NCBI GenBank assembly: GCA_031276545.1
Contig: JAISMW010000094.1
Coordinates: forward strand, 5,542 to 69,541
Direction: 5' to 3'
Length of the DNA: 64,000 nucleotides
From: Tannerellaceae bacterium
GTDB taxonomy: Bacteria > Bacteroidota > Bacteroidia > Bacteroidales > Tannerellaceae
The notes under the pieces were generated by a model. It saw nothing but the letters and a program-made list of their open reading frames with translations, was not told the origin of the DNA and did no database searches. Of this stretch, positions 27,796 to 37,894 are shown in pieces; the first letter of the stretch is position 1, and each line of letters begins with the position of its first letter. Made by a program: the position numbers and the translations under genes.

Positions 27796-28922
27796 CCCAA
27801 TTCTGGATCGTCAGCATCTGTCTGCTGTTCGTACTGTGCACCGTGTTTGCTGGGATCCTTATTCCACTGATACTGCTTGTTTCGTTTCGGAAAAAGCTGT
27901 TCGACGTGCCCGACGGACGGAAGATTCATCAGGATGTCATACCCCGGCTGGGGGGAGCGGCCTTCACTCCCGCGGTCTTTTTATCCATGGCCATGCTGCT
28001 GGGACTGCATCTAATCCGGGGCAGGGAGGACATTCTGGTGGAAGCGGGTAGCGACATGCCCGCCCTGTCGTTCGGATACTGTACGGTCATGGCGCTGTAT
28101 CTGCTCGGAATAGCCGACGATTTGATTGGAGTGCGTTACCGTATCAAGTTCGCGGTGCAGATTCTGTGTGGTATCATGCTGGTTGCCGGAGGAATGGAGA
28201 TCCAAAGCCTGCACGGTGTGCTGGGCATTCATGCACTCCCCGCGTGGACGGGATATGCGCTGACCGTGCTGACCGTGGTGTTCATCATCAATGCCGTCAA
28301 CCTGATTGACGGTATAGACGGGCTGGCATCGGGACTGAGCGGCCTGGCGCTGATTCTTTACGGACTGGCCTTCTTCGCACTCCAGAAGTATATTTATGCC
28401 ATGCTCTCGTTCGCCATGCTGGGAGCGCTTGTTCCGTTCTTCTGTTACAATGTCTTCGGGAATGCAAAACGGGGCAAAAAAATATTCATGGGCGATACGG
28501 GAAGCCTGACAACAGGCATGGTGCTCTGCTTTCTCGGCATAAAACTGCTGCTGTGCGCACCGGACTTCTGCACGGTTGCCTTTCACCCGGCTGTGCTGGC
28601 ATTTTCACCTCTGCTCATTCCGTGTTTCGATGTCGTGCGGCTGTTTGTCTACCGCATACGCCACGGGAAAAGTCCGTTTATGCCCGATAAAAACCATATC
28701 CACCATAAACTCCTTGCCACCGGAATGTCGCAACGCATAGCCATGCTGACCATTTTGCTGGCATCGCTGGTGTTCACCTTGTGCAACGTCCTGCTCTCGC
28801 ACTGGGTAAACGTGAACCTGCTGCTGGCGGGTGACGCGCTGGTATGGATCGCCGCCAATATGTGGCTGACAAGGAAAATGAAACAGCGGAATCCGAATCC
28901 GGCTGTGGACAAATTATTGTAA
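27786..28922 (+). CDS. wecA: WecA/MraY-family undecaprenyl-phosphate sugar-1-phosphate transferase
   Basis: 378 residues with about 10-11 membrane helices. Family motifs are all present: PRLGG near the N-terminus, LGIADDLIG, the catalytic NAVNLIDGIDGLASG, FMGDTGS and the C-terminal NHIHHKL. It loads the first sugar phosphate (probably an N-acetylhexosamine-1-P) from a UDP-sugar onto undecaprenyl phosphate at the inner-membrane cytoplasmic face, starting repeat-unit assembly. In many Bacteroides capsule loci the initiating enzyme is at the 3' end; here it is second, translationally overlapped with upxY. Confidence 0.9.
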   Translation: MPVTQFWIVSICLLFVLCTVFAGILIPLILLVSFRKKLFDVPDGRKIHQDVIPRLGGAAFTPAVFLSMAMLLGLHLIRGREDILVEAGSDMPALSFGYCTVMALYLLGIADDLIGVRYRIKFAVQILCGIMLVAGGMEIQSLHGVLGIHALPAWTGYALTVLTVVFIINAVNLIDGIDGLASGLSGLALILYGLAFFALQKYIYAMLSFAMLGALVPFFCYNVFGNAKRGKKIFMGDTGSLTTGMVLCFLGIKLLLCAPDFCTVAFHPAVLAFSPLLIPCFDVVRLFVYRIRHGKSPFMPDKNHIHHKLLATGMSQRIAMLTILLASLVFTLCNVLLSHWVNVNLLLAGDALVWIAANMWLTRKMKQRNPNPAVDKLL

Positions 28923-28944
28923 AACAGTTATCATTCATAATTAT

Positions 28945-29745
28945 ATGAGAATCAAACACAGCCTGTCCGTATGGCTGGCCGCCGTTCTTTTAAGCGCGTG
29001 CTCGTCGACAAACCGGATCAGTTATTTTCAGGATTTGGAGCATGGGGTACCCGAACGGATACGGAATTCCGTGCAGATCACGGTAAGGGCAGGAGACAGA
29101 ATCTCTATCGTGGTAAACAGCAAGGATCCCCTGCTTGCGGATCTGTTCAACCTTCCCATCGTGGCGCACCGCGTGGGACAATCCCAGGCTTCTTCCCATA
29201 ACCAGAGCCAGCAAGTATCAATCTATACGGTCGATTCCAAAGGAAACATCGACTTCCCTGTACTGGGGAAAATACATATTGAGGGAATGAGCAGGGAAAA
29301 GATCGCCGCCTATATAAAAAACGAGCTGGTTTCGAAGGATCTGATAAAGGATCCGGTTGTCACCGTCGAATTTATGAACCTCACCGTAGCCGTGATGGGA
29401 GAGGTGAACAGGCCGGGGCGTTTCGCCATAGACCGCGACAGGCTAAGCATACTGGATGCCATCAGTACGGCCGGCGACCTGACCGTGTACGGGAAGCGGG
29501 AAAACGTGCTCGTCCTCAGGGAGGTGAACGGAAAGCGAACCGCCTACCGCCTGAACCTGTGCTCCGGCTATGCCCTCTATGCCTCGCCGGCCTACTATCT
29601 GCGGCAGAACGATGTGGTCTATGTGGAACCGAACAGCACGCGGGCACGTCAGGCAACGGTCAACGGAAACAATATCCGGTCTACTTCCTTCTGGATTTCG
29701 CTGGCATCGTTGCTCACGTCCATCGGCATACTGGTATTCAACTAA
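28945..29745 (+). CDS. wza: Wza-type polysaccharide export lipoprotein
   Basis: 266 residues. Lipoprotein signal MRIKHSLSVWLAAVLLSAC (Cys19). A polysaccharide-export domain follows (ITVRAGDRISIVVNSKDP ... YTVDSKGNIDFPVLGKI ... VTVEFMNLTVAVMGEVNRPG), then an SLBB-like segment and a C-terminal hydrophobic helix (FWISLASLLTSIGILVFN) that may span the outer membrane, as in Wza. It would form the periplasmic/outer-membrane exit channel for capsule and work with the Wzc homologue 24 bp downstream. Confidence 0.9.
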   Translation: MRIKHSLSVWLAAVLLSACSSTNRISYFQDLEHGVPERIRNSVQITVRAGDRISIVVNSKDPLLADLFNLPIVAHRVGQSQASSHNQSQQVSIYTVDSKGNIDFPVLGKIHIEGMSREKIAAYIKNELVSKDLIKDPVVTVEFMNLTVAVMGEVNRPGRFAIDRDRLSILDAISTAGDLTVYGKRENVLVLREVNGKRTAYRLNLCSGYALYASPAYYLRQNDVVYVEPNSTRARQATVNGNNIRSTSFWISLASLLTSIGILVFN

Positions 29746-29769
29746 TCACTTTCTTTCCAAACTGTAAAT

Positions 29770-32160
29770 ATGACTACTCCCCAAAACACCAAACCCGGAC
29801 AGACGGAAGACTTCATGAGGGTACAGGATTTGCTGTATCTCTGCCTTTCCAAGTGGCGCTGGTTCGCCATGTCCGTACCGGCTGTGTTAAGCATCGCTGT
29901 TGCATATCTTTTAGTGACGCCTCCGGTGTATCTCCGCTCCGCTTCCATCCTTATCAAGGACGATTCCAAAGGGAAGTCCCTGTCTACGGAGATGGAATCC
30001 TTTGCCGATTTCGGACTCTTCCAGTCAAACACCAATGTGAACAACGAATTGATCGCCCTGCAGTCGCCCGCCCTCATGCTGGAAGTGATAAGACGGCTGC
30101 ATCTGGAGATGAATTACCGTTTCGAAGGACGTTTCTACCGGGAGGTGGCCTACGGGCATACGCTGCCGGTCAGCGTGTCTCTCGCGGATTTCCCCGATAA
30201 CGAATCGGCCGCCTTTACCGTACATATCCGTGAGGACGGGACGGTGGATTTGTCCAACTTTCAACGGAACGGGGAAGATATGGATGCGGCATTGAGCGGC
30301 AAACTGACAGACACCATTCACAGCCCGCTGGGTCCGGTAAGCATAGCGCCCACCCCGCATTATGCGGAAGGTGTATCTTCCGTCATATATGTGTCCCGCT
30401 CCACCTTGTACGGCGCGGTGGAAAATTATGCCGCCAGACTGTCCGTTTCACTGAGCAGCGAGAAGGCAAGCATTATCGATCTGTCCTTTAAGGATGTCTC
30501 CGTACAGCGTGCGGAAGATGTGCTGAACACGCTGATTTCCGTCTACAATGAAAACTGGGTGAAGGACAAAAACCAGATAGCGGCCGGCACCTCCCTGTTT
30601 ATCAACGAGCGTCTGGGGATGATTGAAAGCGAACTGGGCAATGTGGACGACGATATTTCCTCCTACAAAAGCGAGCATCTCCTGCCGGACGTACAGGCCG
30701 CATCCAGCATGTACATGGAGCAGAACAGCGCCACCAGCGCTCGGATTCGGGATCTGAACAACCAGTTGTACATGACCCGGTATATTCGAAGCTATCTGAC
30801 GAATGAAGCGAACAGGCTCCAGTTACTGCCGGTAAACTCGGGCATCGAAGGTTCCAATATCGAGTCCCAGATAGCGGAATACAACACCAGACTGCTTCAG
30901 CGCAACAGCCTGGTGGCCAACAGCAGTACGCAGAACCCGCTGGTCATCGACCTCGACCGGGCGCTGGAATCCATGCGCAGGGCTATCATTACGTCCATAG
31001 ACAACCGGTCGGCCGCCCTGAACACGCAGGTCAGCACCCTGCGCCGAAGCGAACGGCAAACCACGTCACGCATTGCCGAAAGCCCCACGCAGGCCAAATA
31101 CCTGCTCTCCGTGGAACGGCAACAGAAAGTGAAGGAGGCCCTCTACCTATTCCTCCTGCAGAAACGGGAAGAGAACGAGCTTTCGCAGGCTTTCACCGCC
31201 TACAATACCCGCGTGATCACTCCTCCGTCGGGCAAAATGGAACCCGTGGCGCCAGTGAAGAGAAATATCCTGCTGGTGGCCTTTATGCTGGGGCTACTCA
31301 TTCCGGTGGCAGTCATCTTTGTTCGCGAAAACATGAACAGCACCGTCCGCGGACGTAAAGACCTAGAAGGCCTGAGCGTACCGTTTATCGGGGAAATCCC
31401 CTTTTCTGCCGCCACGCGCAAATCCGGCCTTTTCCGGAAAAAACGGACGGAGACCGAGGCCGCCGTCGTGGTGAAGGAGGGAAACAGGAATGCCGTCAAC
31501 GAGGCATTCCGCGTCGTGCGCACCAATCTGGAATTTATGACCAGCGGCGAAGGGAGCAGTTCCCATGTGATTGCCATCACCTCGTTCAATCCGGGAAGCG
31601 GAAAGACATTCGTGACCGTGAATCTCGCCGCGGGGCTTGCCATTAAAGGAAAAAATGTACTCGTAATCGACGGAGACCTGCGTCATGCCTCCGCCTCCGC
31701 CTATGCGGGTTCACCGAAAAACGGACTGAGCGACTATCTAAGCGGGTGTGCGGAGAATACGGACAGCATGACGGTATCCGTTGCGGCGCACGGGAATCTG
31801 CATATCCTGCCGGTCGGAACAGTGCCACCCAATCCGGCCGAACTGCTCGAAGACGGGCGTTTCGGCGAACTGATAAACCGCCAGAGGGAACGGTACGACT
31901 ACATCCTGATAGACTGCCCTCCGGTAGAAATCGTGGCCGATACGCAGATTATCGGAAAACTGGCTGACCGCACCCTATTCGTGGTGCGTGCCGGACTGAT
32001 GGAACGCGGTATGCTGGCGGAACTGGAGAATCTCTATAACGGAAAGAAATTCAAAAACATGTCCGTCATTCTGAACGGTACGGCCGGAGCCGGAGGATAT
32101 TACCGGTACGGATATCATTACGGATACGGATACGGATATCACTATGACGCAGATAAATAG
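29770..32160 (+). CDS. wzc: Wzc-type chain-length regulator and BY-kinase
   Basis: 796 residues. A Wzz domain (about 15-500) is bounded by membrane helices at about 32-49 and 499-518, with a long coiled region between them. The cytoplasmic bacterial tyrosine kinase has Walker A FNPGSGKTF (606-614), Walker A' VLVIDGDLRH and Walker B YDYILIDCPP. The C-terminus is an unusual Gly-Tyr cluster (YYRYGYHYGYGYGYHY), the expected autophosphorylation tail. Phosphorylation cycles with the CpsB-type phosphatase encoded downstream and sets polymer length and export. Confidence 0.93.
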   Translation: MTTPQNTKPGQTEDFMRVQDLLYLCLSKWRWFAMSVPAVLSIAVAYLLVTPPVYLRSASILIKDDSKGKSLSTEMESFADFGLFQSNTNVNNELIALQSPALMLEVIRRLHLEMNYRFEGRFYREVAYGHTLPVSVSLADFPDNESAAFTVHIREDGTVDLSNFQRNGEDMDAALSGKLTDTIHSPLGPVSIAPTPHYAEGVSSVIYVSRSTLYGAVENYAARLSVSLSSEKASIIDLSFKDVSVQRAEDVLNTLISVYNENWVKDKNQIAAGTSLFINERLGMIESELGNVDDDISSYKSEHLLPDVQAASSMYMEQNSATSARIRDLNNQLYMTRYIRSYLTNEANRLQLLPVNSGIEGSNIESQIAEYNTRLLQRNSLVANSSTQNPLVIDLDRALESMRRAIITSIDNRSAALNTQVSTLRRSERQTTSRIAESPTQAKYLLSVERQQKVKEALYLFLLQKREENELSQAFTAYNTRVITPPSGKMEPVAPVKRNILLVAFMLGLLIPVAVIFVRENMNSTVRGRKDLEGLSVPFIGEIPFSAATRKSGLFRKKRTETEAAVVVKEGNRNAVNEAFRVVRTNLEFMTSGEGSSSHVIAITSFNPGSGKTFVTVNLAAGLAIKGKNVLVIDGDLRHASASAYAGSPKNGLSDYLSGCAENTDSMTVSVAAHGNLHILPVGTVPPNPAELLEDGRFGELINRQRERYDYILIDCPPVEIVADTQIIGKLADRTLFVVRAGLMERGMLAELENLYNGKKFKNMSVILNGTAGAGGYYRYGYHYGYGYGYHYDADK

Positions 32161-32306
32161 ATAGATGAAAGATTTTATCCCGCATCAAAGAGCTTTTTAA
32201 AAAATAACTGCATGAAACAGGATTCGTTTTTTTGCATTCCGCTGTGGCTTTTCGGATTTGAACACCCTGCCCTGCGGACATCGAACAATTAAGTACCAGA
32301 CACAGC

Positions 32307-33017
32307 ATGTGGCCATTCAGAAAATCTTATTCGCTGAAAGAAAGCGGCTTCTTTGAAAGCTTCACCGACCATCATTCCCATATTCTCCCGGGAGTGGACG
32401 ACGGGGTGCAGACGGTGGGCGAATCGCTGGAAATCCTCCACTGCTACGGACAGCTTGGCGTCAAAACCGTATGGCTCACTCCGCACATCATGGAAGACAT
32501 CCCGAATACAACGGACGGGCTGAAAAGGCGGTTCGAAGAGCTGGAAGCCACCTACCGGGGTGGGATAACGCTCCGTCTGGCGGCAGAATACATGCTCGAT
32601 AACCTGTTTGAGGAACGCCTGAAAGCAAACGATTTGTTGCCGATGGGCACAAAAGGAGACCACCTGCTGGTGGAAACCTCTCTTTTCAATCCGCCTGTGA
32701 ACATGTACCATACATTGGAAAGAATAAAGGCTGAAGGCCTTCACCCCGTGCTGGCGCATCCGGAACGGTATGTATATATGGATGAAAAGGACTATCGGAA
32801 ACTGAAAGGGATGGGGGTAAAGTTTCAGATGAATCTTTTTTCTTTCACAGGAAGCTACGGTATGGAAGTGAAGAAAACATGCAAAAGACTTTTAAGGCTT
32901 GGAATGTACGGTATGGCAGGCACCGACGTCCACAGTCTGCCGACATTCATCCGTAATAGCCGTATCGCTGTCAAGGCCCCGGCGGGTCTTGGAGAAATAA
33001 TCCGCCACAGTATTTAA
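32307..33017 (+). CDS. cpsB: CpsB/YwqE-type PHP-fold tyrosine phosphatase
   Basis: 236 residues. PHP metal-binding motifs are DHHSHILPGVDDG near the N-terminus, a central VWLTPHIMED, LLVETSLFNPP, AHPERYVYM and GTDVHSL. This is the Mn-dependent phosphatase class that removes phosphate from Wzc-like kinase tails in Gram-positives and Bacteroidetes, replacing the low-molecular-weight Wzb. It follows the kinase after a 146-bp gap. Cytoplasmic. Confidence 0.88.
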   Translation: MWPFRKSYSLKESGFFESFTDHHSHILPGVDDGVQTVGESLEILHCYGQLGVKTVWLTPHIMEDIPNTTDGLKRRFEELEATYRGGITLRLAAEYMLDNLFEERLKANDLLPMGTKGDHLLVETSLFNPPVNMYHTLERIKAEGLHPVLAHPERYVYMDEKDYRKLKGMGVKFQMNLFSFTGSYGMEVKKTCKRLLRLGMYGMAGTDVHSLPTFIRNSRIAVKAPAGLGEIIRHSI

Positions 33018-33042
33018 AGGAAACCTCTAAAAACAGGAACAG

Positions 33043-34017
33043 ATGCGAAAAATAGTAATCACGGGAGGGGCCGGTTTTATCGGCTCGAATCTTTGCGAGG
33101 CATTGCTGGAGGCCGGTGACAGCGTGGTGTGTCTCGACAATTTCGCGACGGGGCATATTGAAAACATACTACCGCTCTTTTCCCGCTATCCGAATACGTT
33201 TAAGCTGACTGTCGGCGATATACGCAACCCGGACGATTGCCGAAAAGCCGTCGACGGTGCAGAATACGTGCTGCACGAGGCGGCGCTGGGGTCTGTCCCC
33301 CGTTCGGTAAAAGACCCGCTGACCACCCATGACGTGAATGCGGGAGGGTTTCTGAACATGCTGATCGCTTCCCGGGAGGTAGGGGTAAAGCGCTTTGTCT
33401 TTGCCGCGAGTTCCTCCACGTACGGGGATTCCCTGTCGCTTCCCAAGGTGGAGGATATCATTGGCCGGCCGCTCTCCCCGTATGCCGTTACAAAATATAT
33501 CAATGAACTCTACGCCGGTGTGTTCGCACGCACGTACGGCATGGAGTACATCGGACTGCGCTATTTCAACGTCTTCGGCCGACGGCAGGATCCCCACGGG
33601 GCCTACGCGGCGGTGATCCCGCTGTTCGTGAAGCGGTACATCCGGCACGAAGCTCCGCATATTCACGGGGACGGCGAGTACAGCCGCGACTTCACCTATA
33701 TAGACAATGTGATACGGATGAATCTGCTGGCCCTGTCCACAACCTCCCCCGAAGCCGTGAACCAGATATACAATACGGCCTGCGGCGAGCGTACGACGCT
33801 GAACCGGCTGTGCGACTGCCTGCGGGCGTTGCTGGGCGAATACGACCCCGTAATTGCCGGAATCCGGCCCGTGTACGGAGCGAACCGTGCCGGCGATATC
33901 CCCCACTCGCTCGCCTCTGTGGACAAGGCGAAAAGGCTGCTGGGATATTCCCCCGAATACGGTGTGGAAAGAGGCCTGAAGGAGGCCGTGAAATGGTACT
34001 GGGAAAATCTGAAATAA
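33043..34017 (+). CDS. wbpP: UDP-N-acetylglucosamine 4-epimerase (WbpP/TviC-like SDR)
   Basis: 324 residues, one extended SDR domain. The NAD-binding GGAGFIGSNL is at residues 8-17, the catalytic Ser region is FAASSSTYGD, and the active-site YAVTKYINE (YxxxK) follows, with RYFNVFGRRQDP and YSRDFTYIDNV typical of the WbpP/TviC branch. It would interconvert UDP-GlcNAc and UDP-GalNAc or their uronic acids. Its stop directly abuts the start of the dehydrogenase gene, a pairing seen in Vi-antigen and O-antigen loci that make UDP-GalNAcA. Confidence 0.87.
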   Translation: MRKIVITGGAGFIGSNLCEALLEAGDSVVCLDNFATGHIENILPLFSRYPNTFKLTVGDIRNPDDCRKAVDGAEYVLHEAALGSVPRSVKDPLTTHDVNAGGFLNMLIASREVGVKRFVFAASSSTYGDSLSLPKVEDIIGRPLSPYAVTKYINELYAGVFARTYGMEYIGLRYFNVFGRRQDPHGAYAAVIPLFVKRYIRHEAPHIHGDGEYSRDFTYIDNVIRMNLLALSTTSPEAVNQIYNTACGERTTLNRLCDCLRALLGEYDPVIAGIRPVYGANRAGDIPHSLASVDKAKRLLGYSPEYGVERGLKEAVKWYWENLK

Positions 34018-35265
34018 ATGATGCAAAAAACTAAAATTGGAGTGATTGGCCTCGGATACGTGGGCCTGCCCCTGGCGAGACTGTTTGCCACGAAATATCC
34101 CGTGGTGGGTTTTGATATAAACGCGACCCGCGTGAATGAGTTAAAAACCGGCATGGATCGCACCCTGGAGGTGGATGAGGCAGCGCTGTGGGCCGTACTG
34201 AAGAGCGAACCGGGCGATGCTGCCGGTCTGTACTGTACCTGCGACGTAAACAAGCTGAAGGACTGTACGGTTTATATCGTCACGGTTCCGACCCCCGTGG
34301 ATAAAAATAACCGTCCCGATTTGACACCACTGTATAAAGCCAGCGAAACGGTGGGCAGAGTGCTAAAGAAGGGAGACACCGTAATCTACGAGTCGACGGT
34401 GTATCCGGGAGCTACGGAAGAAGACTGTATCCCCTTCATAGAGAAGACATCCGGACTGACCTTTAACAGAGACTTTTACGTGGGATACTCGCCCGAACGC
34501 ATCAATCCGGGCGACAGGGAGCATACGGTGGAAAAGATAAGGAAGATTACGTCCGGATCCACCCCCGAAGCGGGGGCCTTCATTGATGCCCTCTACGCCT
34601 CCGTGATCATGGCCGGCACCCACCCGGCCCCGACGATTCGGGTAGCCGAGGCGGCCAAGGTCATCGAGAACGCGCAGCGCGACATCAATATCGCCTTTGT
34701 CAACGAACTGAAGAAAATCTTCGACCGGATGGGCATTGATACGGACGCCGTGCTGGAAGCCGCCGGAACGAAGTGGAACTTCCTACCGTTCAGGCCGGGG
34801 CTTGTCGGCGGCCACTGCATAGGAGTCGATCCGTACTACCTGGCGCAAAAAGCGCAGGAATACGGCTACCATCCCGAAATCATCCTGGCCGGTCGCCGCG
34901 TGAACGACAGCATGGGGCAGTACGTGGCCGGCGAGACCGTGAAGCGGATGATCCGGGAAGGGATACAGGTGAAGGGTTCCCCCGTACTGATCCTGGGTAT
35001 TACATTTAAGGAGAACTGTCCCGACGTGCGCAACACGAAGGTGGTGGACATCGTCCGGGAACTGCACGAATACGGCATACGCGTCACGATTCACGACCCG
35101 TGGGCCGATCCCGGCGAGGTAAAGCGTGAGTACGGCCTCGACATCCTGACAGAGATGCCCGCCGGGCCATTCGATGCCACCATCCTGGCTGTGGAGCATG
35201 AGGCATTTCGGGGTATGGGGTTAGGCAGCAAGCTAAAGATAGATGTCGTCTGTAGCCGAAAATAA
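34018..35265 (+). CDS. wbpA: UDP-N-acetylhexosamine 6-dehydrogenase (WbpA/TviB-like)
   Basis: 415 residues. Rossmann motif [13 protein letters not shown] near the N-terminus; VPTPVD and [12 protein letters not shown]; catalytic Cys in [12 protein letters not shown]; a C-terminal UDP-binding domain with [18 protein letters not shown]. It oxidises UDP-N-acetylhexosamine to the uronic acid, using 2 NAD+. With the epimerase directly upstream the probable product is UDP-GalNAcA, giving an acidic capsule. The 3' end overlaps the flippase gene by 23 bp. Confidence 0.9.
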   Translation: MMQKTKIGVIGLGYVGLPLARLFATKYPVVGFDINATRVNELKTGMDRTLEVDEAALWAVLKSEPGDAAGLYCTCDVNKLKDCTVYIVTVPTPVDKNNRPDLTPLYKASETVGRVLKKGDTVIYESTVYPGATEEDCIPFIEKTSGLTFNRDFYVGYSPERINPGDREHTVEKIRKITSGSTPEAGAFIDALYASVIMAGTHPAPTIRVAEAAKVIENAQRDINIAFVNELKKIFDRMGIDTDAVLEAAGTKWNFLPFRPGLVGGHCIGVDPYYLAQKAQEYGYHPEIILAGRRVNDSMGQYVAGETVKRMIREGIQVKGSPVLILGITFKENCPDVRNTKVVDIVRELHEYGIRVTIHDPWADPGEVKREYGLDILTEMPAGPFDATILAVEHEAFRGMGLGSKLKIDVVCSRK

Positions 35266-36775
35266 CAGACGGATAGCGAAGAATACCGTCTATCTGTATA
35301 TACGGCTGCTGTTCGCAATGACTGTCGGTTTATATACATCAAGAGTTGTACTGGCTACTTTGGGCGCTGACGACTTCGGCCTGAATGCCGTTGTTACAAG
35401 TGCCGTCACGATATTTTATTTTCTCAATTCCTCCATGGCGGGTGCTACTTCCCGCTTTCTGACTTTTGAACTGGGTAAAGGTGACAGGGAAAAACTGAAA
35501 AAGACTTTTTCGGCAGCACTGACCATTCATATCATTATCGCCCTTATTGTTTTAGTGCTTGGAGAAACCGTGGGTTTGTGGTATCTGGAAAACAAAATGG
35601 TCATCCCTGAAGGGCGAATGACGGCAGCTCGCTGGGTCTATCAGCTTTCGCTGATCAGCGCCATGTTTACATTGACACAGGTACCGTATAATGCTTCGAT
35701 TATTGCTCACGAAAGGATGAACATTTATGCTTATATTGAAATACTGCAAACTTGCCTGCGATTGGGTATTGTCTTTCTGTTAGTGACAGGTGATTTTGAC
35801 AAATTGATTCTGTACGCGCTCCTTACCCTGTGTGTAACCCTTATGATTACTGTGATCTATCGAATATACTGTGTAAAACAATTTGTGGAATGCAGATATA
35901 AATTTCATAAGGATAAATCTATTATTTACCCGATGCTTTCATTTAGCGGTTGGGATTTATTTGGAAATTTGGGATTAACGGTAAAAGCCAATGGGCTTAG
36001 TTTGGTGCTAAATTTGTTCTATTCAACGGTAGTTAATACTGCTTACGGATTAGCAGATCAAGTCTCCCGTGGGATGGCTCAATTAGCAGCCAATTTAACA
36101 ATAGCCTCGAAACCGCAGATAATAAAATACTACACCGAGAAGAATTTTATTCAATTACAGACTTTAGTTAATAATAGCACATTATACATGTGCCTGCTTT
36201 TCTTCACAATGAGCTTTCCGATATTATTGGAAGTCGATTTTATACTTGATTTGTGGCTAATAAAAGTTCCTGAATATACGGGGATATTTATTCAGTTACT
36301 TTTATTTGCCGTATTTTCCTCAATCGTTCAGGGTGGTTTAAATGCTTCAATTCATGCAACAGGAAAGATAAAAACAGTAAGTTGGAAAACGTCTATGGTA
36401 AATTTCCTTGTGCCCGTATCTGCTTATTTTATTTGCAGATTAATAAATGTCCCTGCATATACCTGTCTTTTTCTTAATTTATTGGCAGCTATTCTAAATA
36501 CAATAATAAAATTAGTTACTGTAAAAAGAATAATCCCGCAATTTTCATTAAGACTTTATTTTCGAAAAGTAATATTGACGGTATTGACTGTAGTTGTTCC
36601 TGCTTCTGTTTTCCCCCTAATTATTAGATTTTCCATTGAAGAAAGTTTTACAAGATTGATGTTTTTAACATTGACTAATCTGTTTTGTACTGCCGCACTT
36701 ACATACAGTATAGTGTTGAATGAAAATACACGTATTCAAATCAAGACCGTTTTAATAAATAAATTTAGCAGATAA
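35243..36775 (+). CDS. wzx: Wzx-type repeat-unit flippase (MATE/PST family)
   Basis: 510 residues with about 12-14 hydrophobic helices. The N-terminus [26 protein letters not shown] is typical of polysaccharide translocases. It moves the undecaprenyl-linked unit from the cytoplasmic to the periplasmic side. The gene marks a composition change: the first third resembles the G+C of the upstream genes and the rest turns strongly A+T-rich, as does all that follows to 47 kb. It overlaps the dehydrogenase gene by 23 bp and the next gene by 1 bp. Confidence 0.9.
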   Translation: MSSVAENNRRIAKNTVYLYIRLLFAMTVGLYTSRVVLATLGADDFGLNAVVTSAVTIFYFLNSSMAGATSRFLTFELGKGDREKLKKTFSAALTIHIIIALIVLVLGETVGLWYLENKMVIPEGRMTAARWVYQLSLISAMFTLTQVPYNASIIAHERMNIYAYIEILQTCLRLGIVFLLVTGDFDKLILYALLTLCVTLMITVIYRIYCVKQFVECRYKFHKDKSIIYPMLSFSGWDLFGNLGLTVKANGLSLVLNLFYSTVVNTAYGLADQVSRGMAQLAANLTIASKPQIIKYYTEKNFIQLQTLVNNSTLYMCLLFFTMSFPILLEVDFILDLWLIKVPEYTGIFIQLLLFAVFSSIVQGGLNASIHATGKIKTVSWKTSMVNFLVPVSAYFICRLINVPAYTCLFLNLLAAILNTIIKLVTVKRIIPQFSLRLYFRKVILTVLTVVVPASVFPLIIRFSIEESFTRLMFLTLTNLFCTAALTYSIVLNENTRIQIKTVLINKFSR

Positions 36776-37740
36776 TGAAAGTTTCCATAATTATTCCGGT
36801 TTATAATACGGAAAAGTATATCGAACGTTGTCTGGATTCTATCCTGAGGCAAACATTGATTGATTTTGAAGTCATTGTTGTCAATGATGCCACGCCGGAT
36901 GGAGCCATAGACATCGTAAAGAAATATGCTTCGAAAGATGAACGAATAAAACTTATTGAACATTTTCTTAATCGGGGAGCATCTGCCTCCAGAAATACGG
37001 GATATAAAGTTGCAACCGGCGATTATATTATGTTTGTAGACAGTGATGATTATTTGCCTCAAAATGCATTGGAAATCCTCTATAACAGTATAGAAAAAGA
37101 AGAAGAAGTTGATATTGTTTGTGGAAGTATTCAAAAAGTTGCAGAAAAAGATCTGAGAGAAAAAATAAATATGAGGCTTTCTTATGGAACAGATAGTCTG
37201 GCTGTTTATAAATCGTTGCTTTCAGGAGAGCTTGATCGAGGGCTGGTAGCTAAAATCTATCGAAATACCTTATTTAAAAATCACGTGTATGAGTTTTTTG
37301 AAAATTTGAATAATGGTACTGACGGTAATTTGATTTTCCAGATAGTAAAAAACATCAAGCGCGTAAAATTAATAGATGATGTGGTGTATTATTATTATTT
37401 TAACAAAACATCATCTACTCAATTACCTGCAACAGAACATAAAATTAAGGGAACTATTTTTTCTATTTGCTACCGATGCAACTATGTAAGAGATATAAAA
37501 GAACTCAGGCCATTTATCATTCAGCATGAGGTGAAAGTTTTTCTTGGAATGTTGAGAATAAATTATAATAAAAAAATTATTTATAAATATGCAAACTTAC
37601 CTGATTTGGAACAATTATCAACTTGGAAAACCCTGTCATACTATTATTCAGGATTAGCACTATTACAGAATTATATGATTTTTAACAGCAGATTTGTGCG
37701 AGAAACTTTTGACTTGCTAAGGAGAATAAAAAAATGTTGA
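36775..37740 (+). CDS. Family 2 glycosyltransferase
   Basis: 321 residues. The GT-A fold N-terminus VSIIIPVYNTEKYIERCLDSIL and the DXD-containing MFVDSDDYL are diagnostic of GT2. The C-terminal half is less conserved and A+T-rich. It adds one sugar to the lipid-linked repeat unit at the inner membrane; donor and linkage cannot be told from sequence. Its ATG overlaps the flippase stop (TAATG). Confidence 0.9.
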   Translation: MKVSIIIPVYNTEKYIERCLDSILRQTLIDFEVIVVNDATPDGAIDIVKKYASKDERIKLIEHFLNRGASASRNTGYKVATGDYIMFVDSDDYLPQNALEILYNSIEKEEEVDIVCGSIQKVAEKDLREKINMRLSYGTDSLAVYKSLLSGELDRGLVAKIYRNTLFKNHVYEFFENLNNGTDGNLIFQIVKNIKRVKLIDDVVYYYYFNKTSSTQLPATEHKIKGTIFSICYRCNYVRDIKELRPFIIQHEVKVFLGMLRINYNKKIIYKYANLPDLEQLSTWKTLSYYYSGLALLQNYMIFNSRFVRETFDLLRRIKKC

Positions 37741-37894
37741 AATATTGATAAAAGATCATCGTATGGAAAGGTATTCACGACGATTTTTCAGTATTTGAAG
37801 AAAGTACAAAATTCTAAAACGCAAATGAAGAAGAGATTTCATTTAAATACTAATTAATATGATTTCTTTTTATTATTAGACAAATAAAACATCG

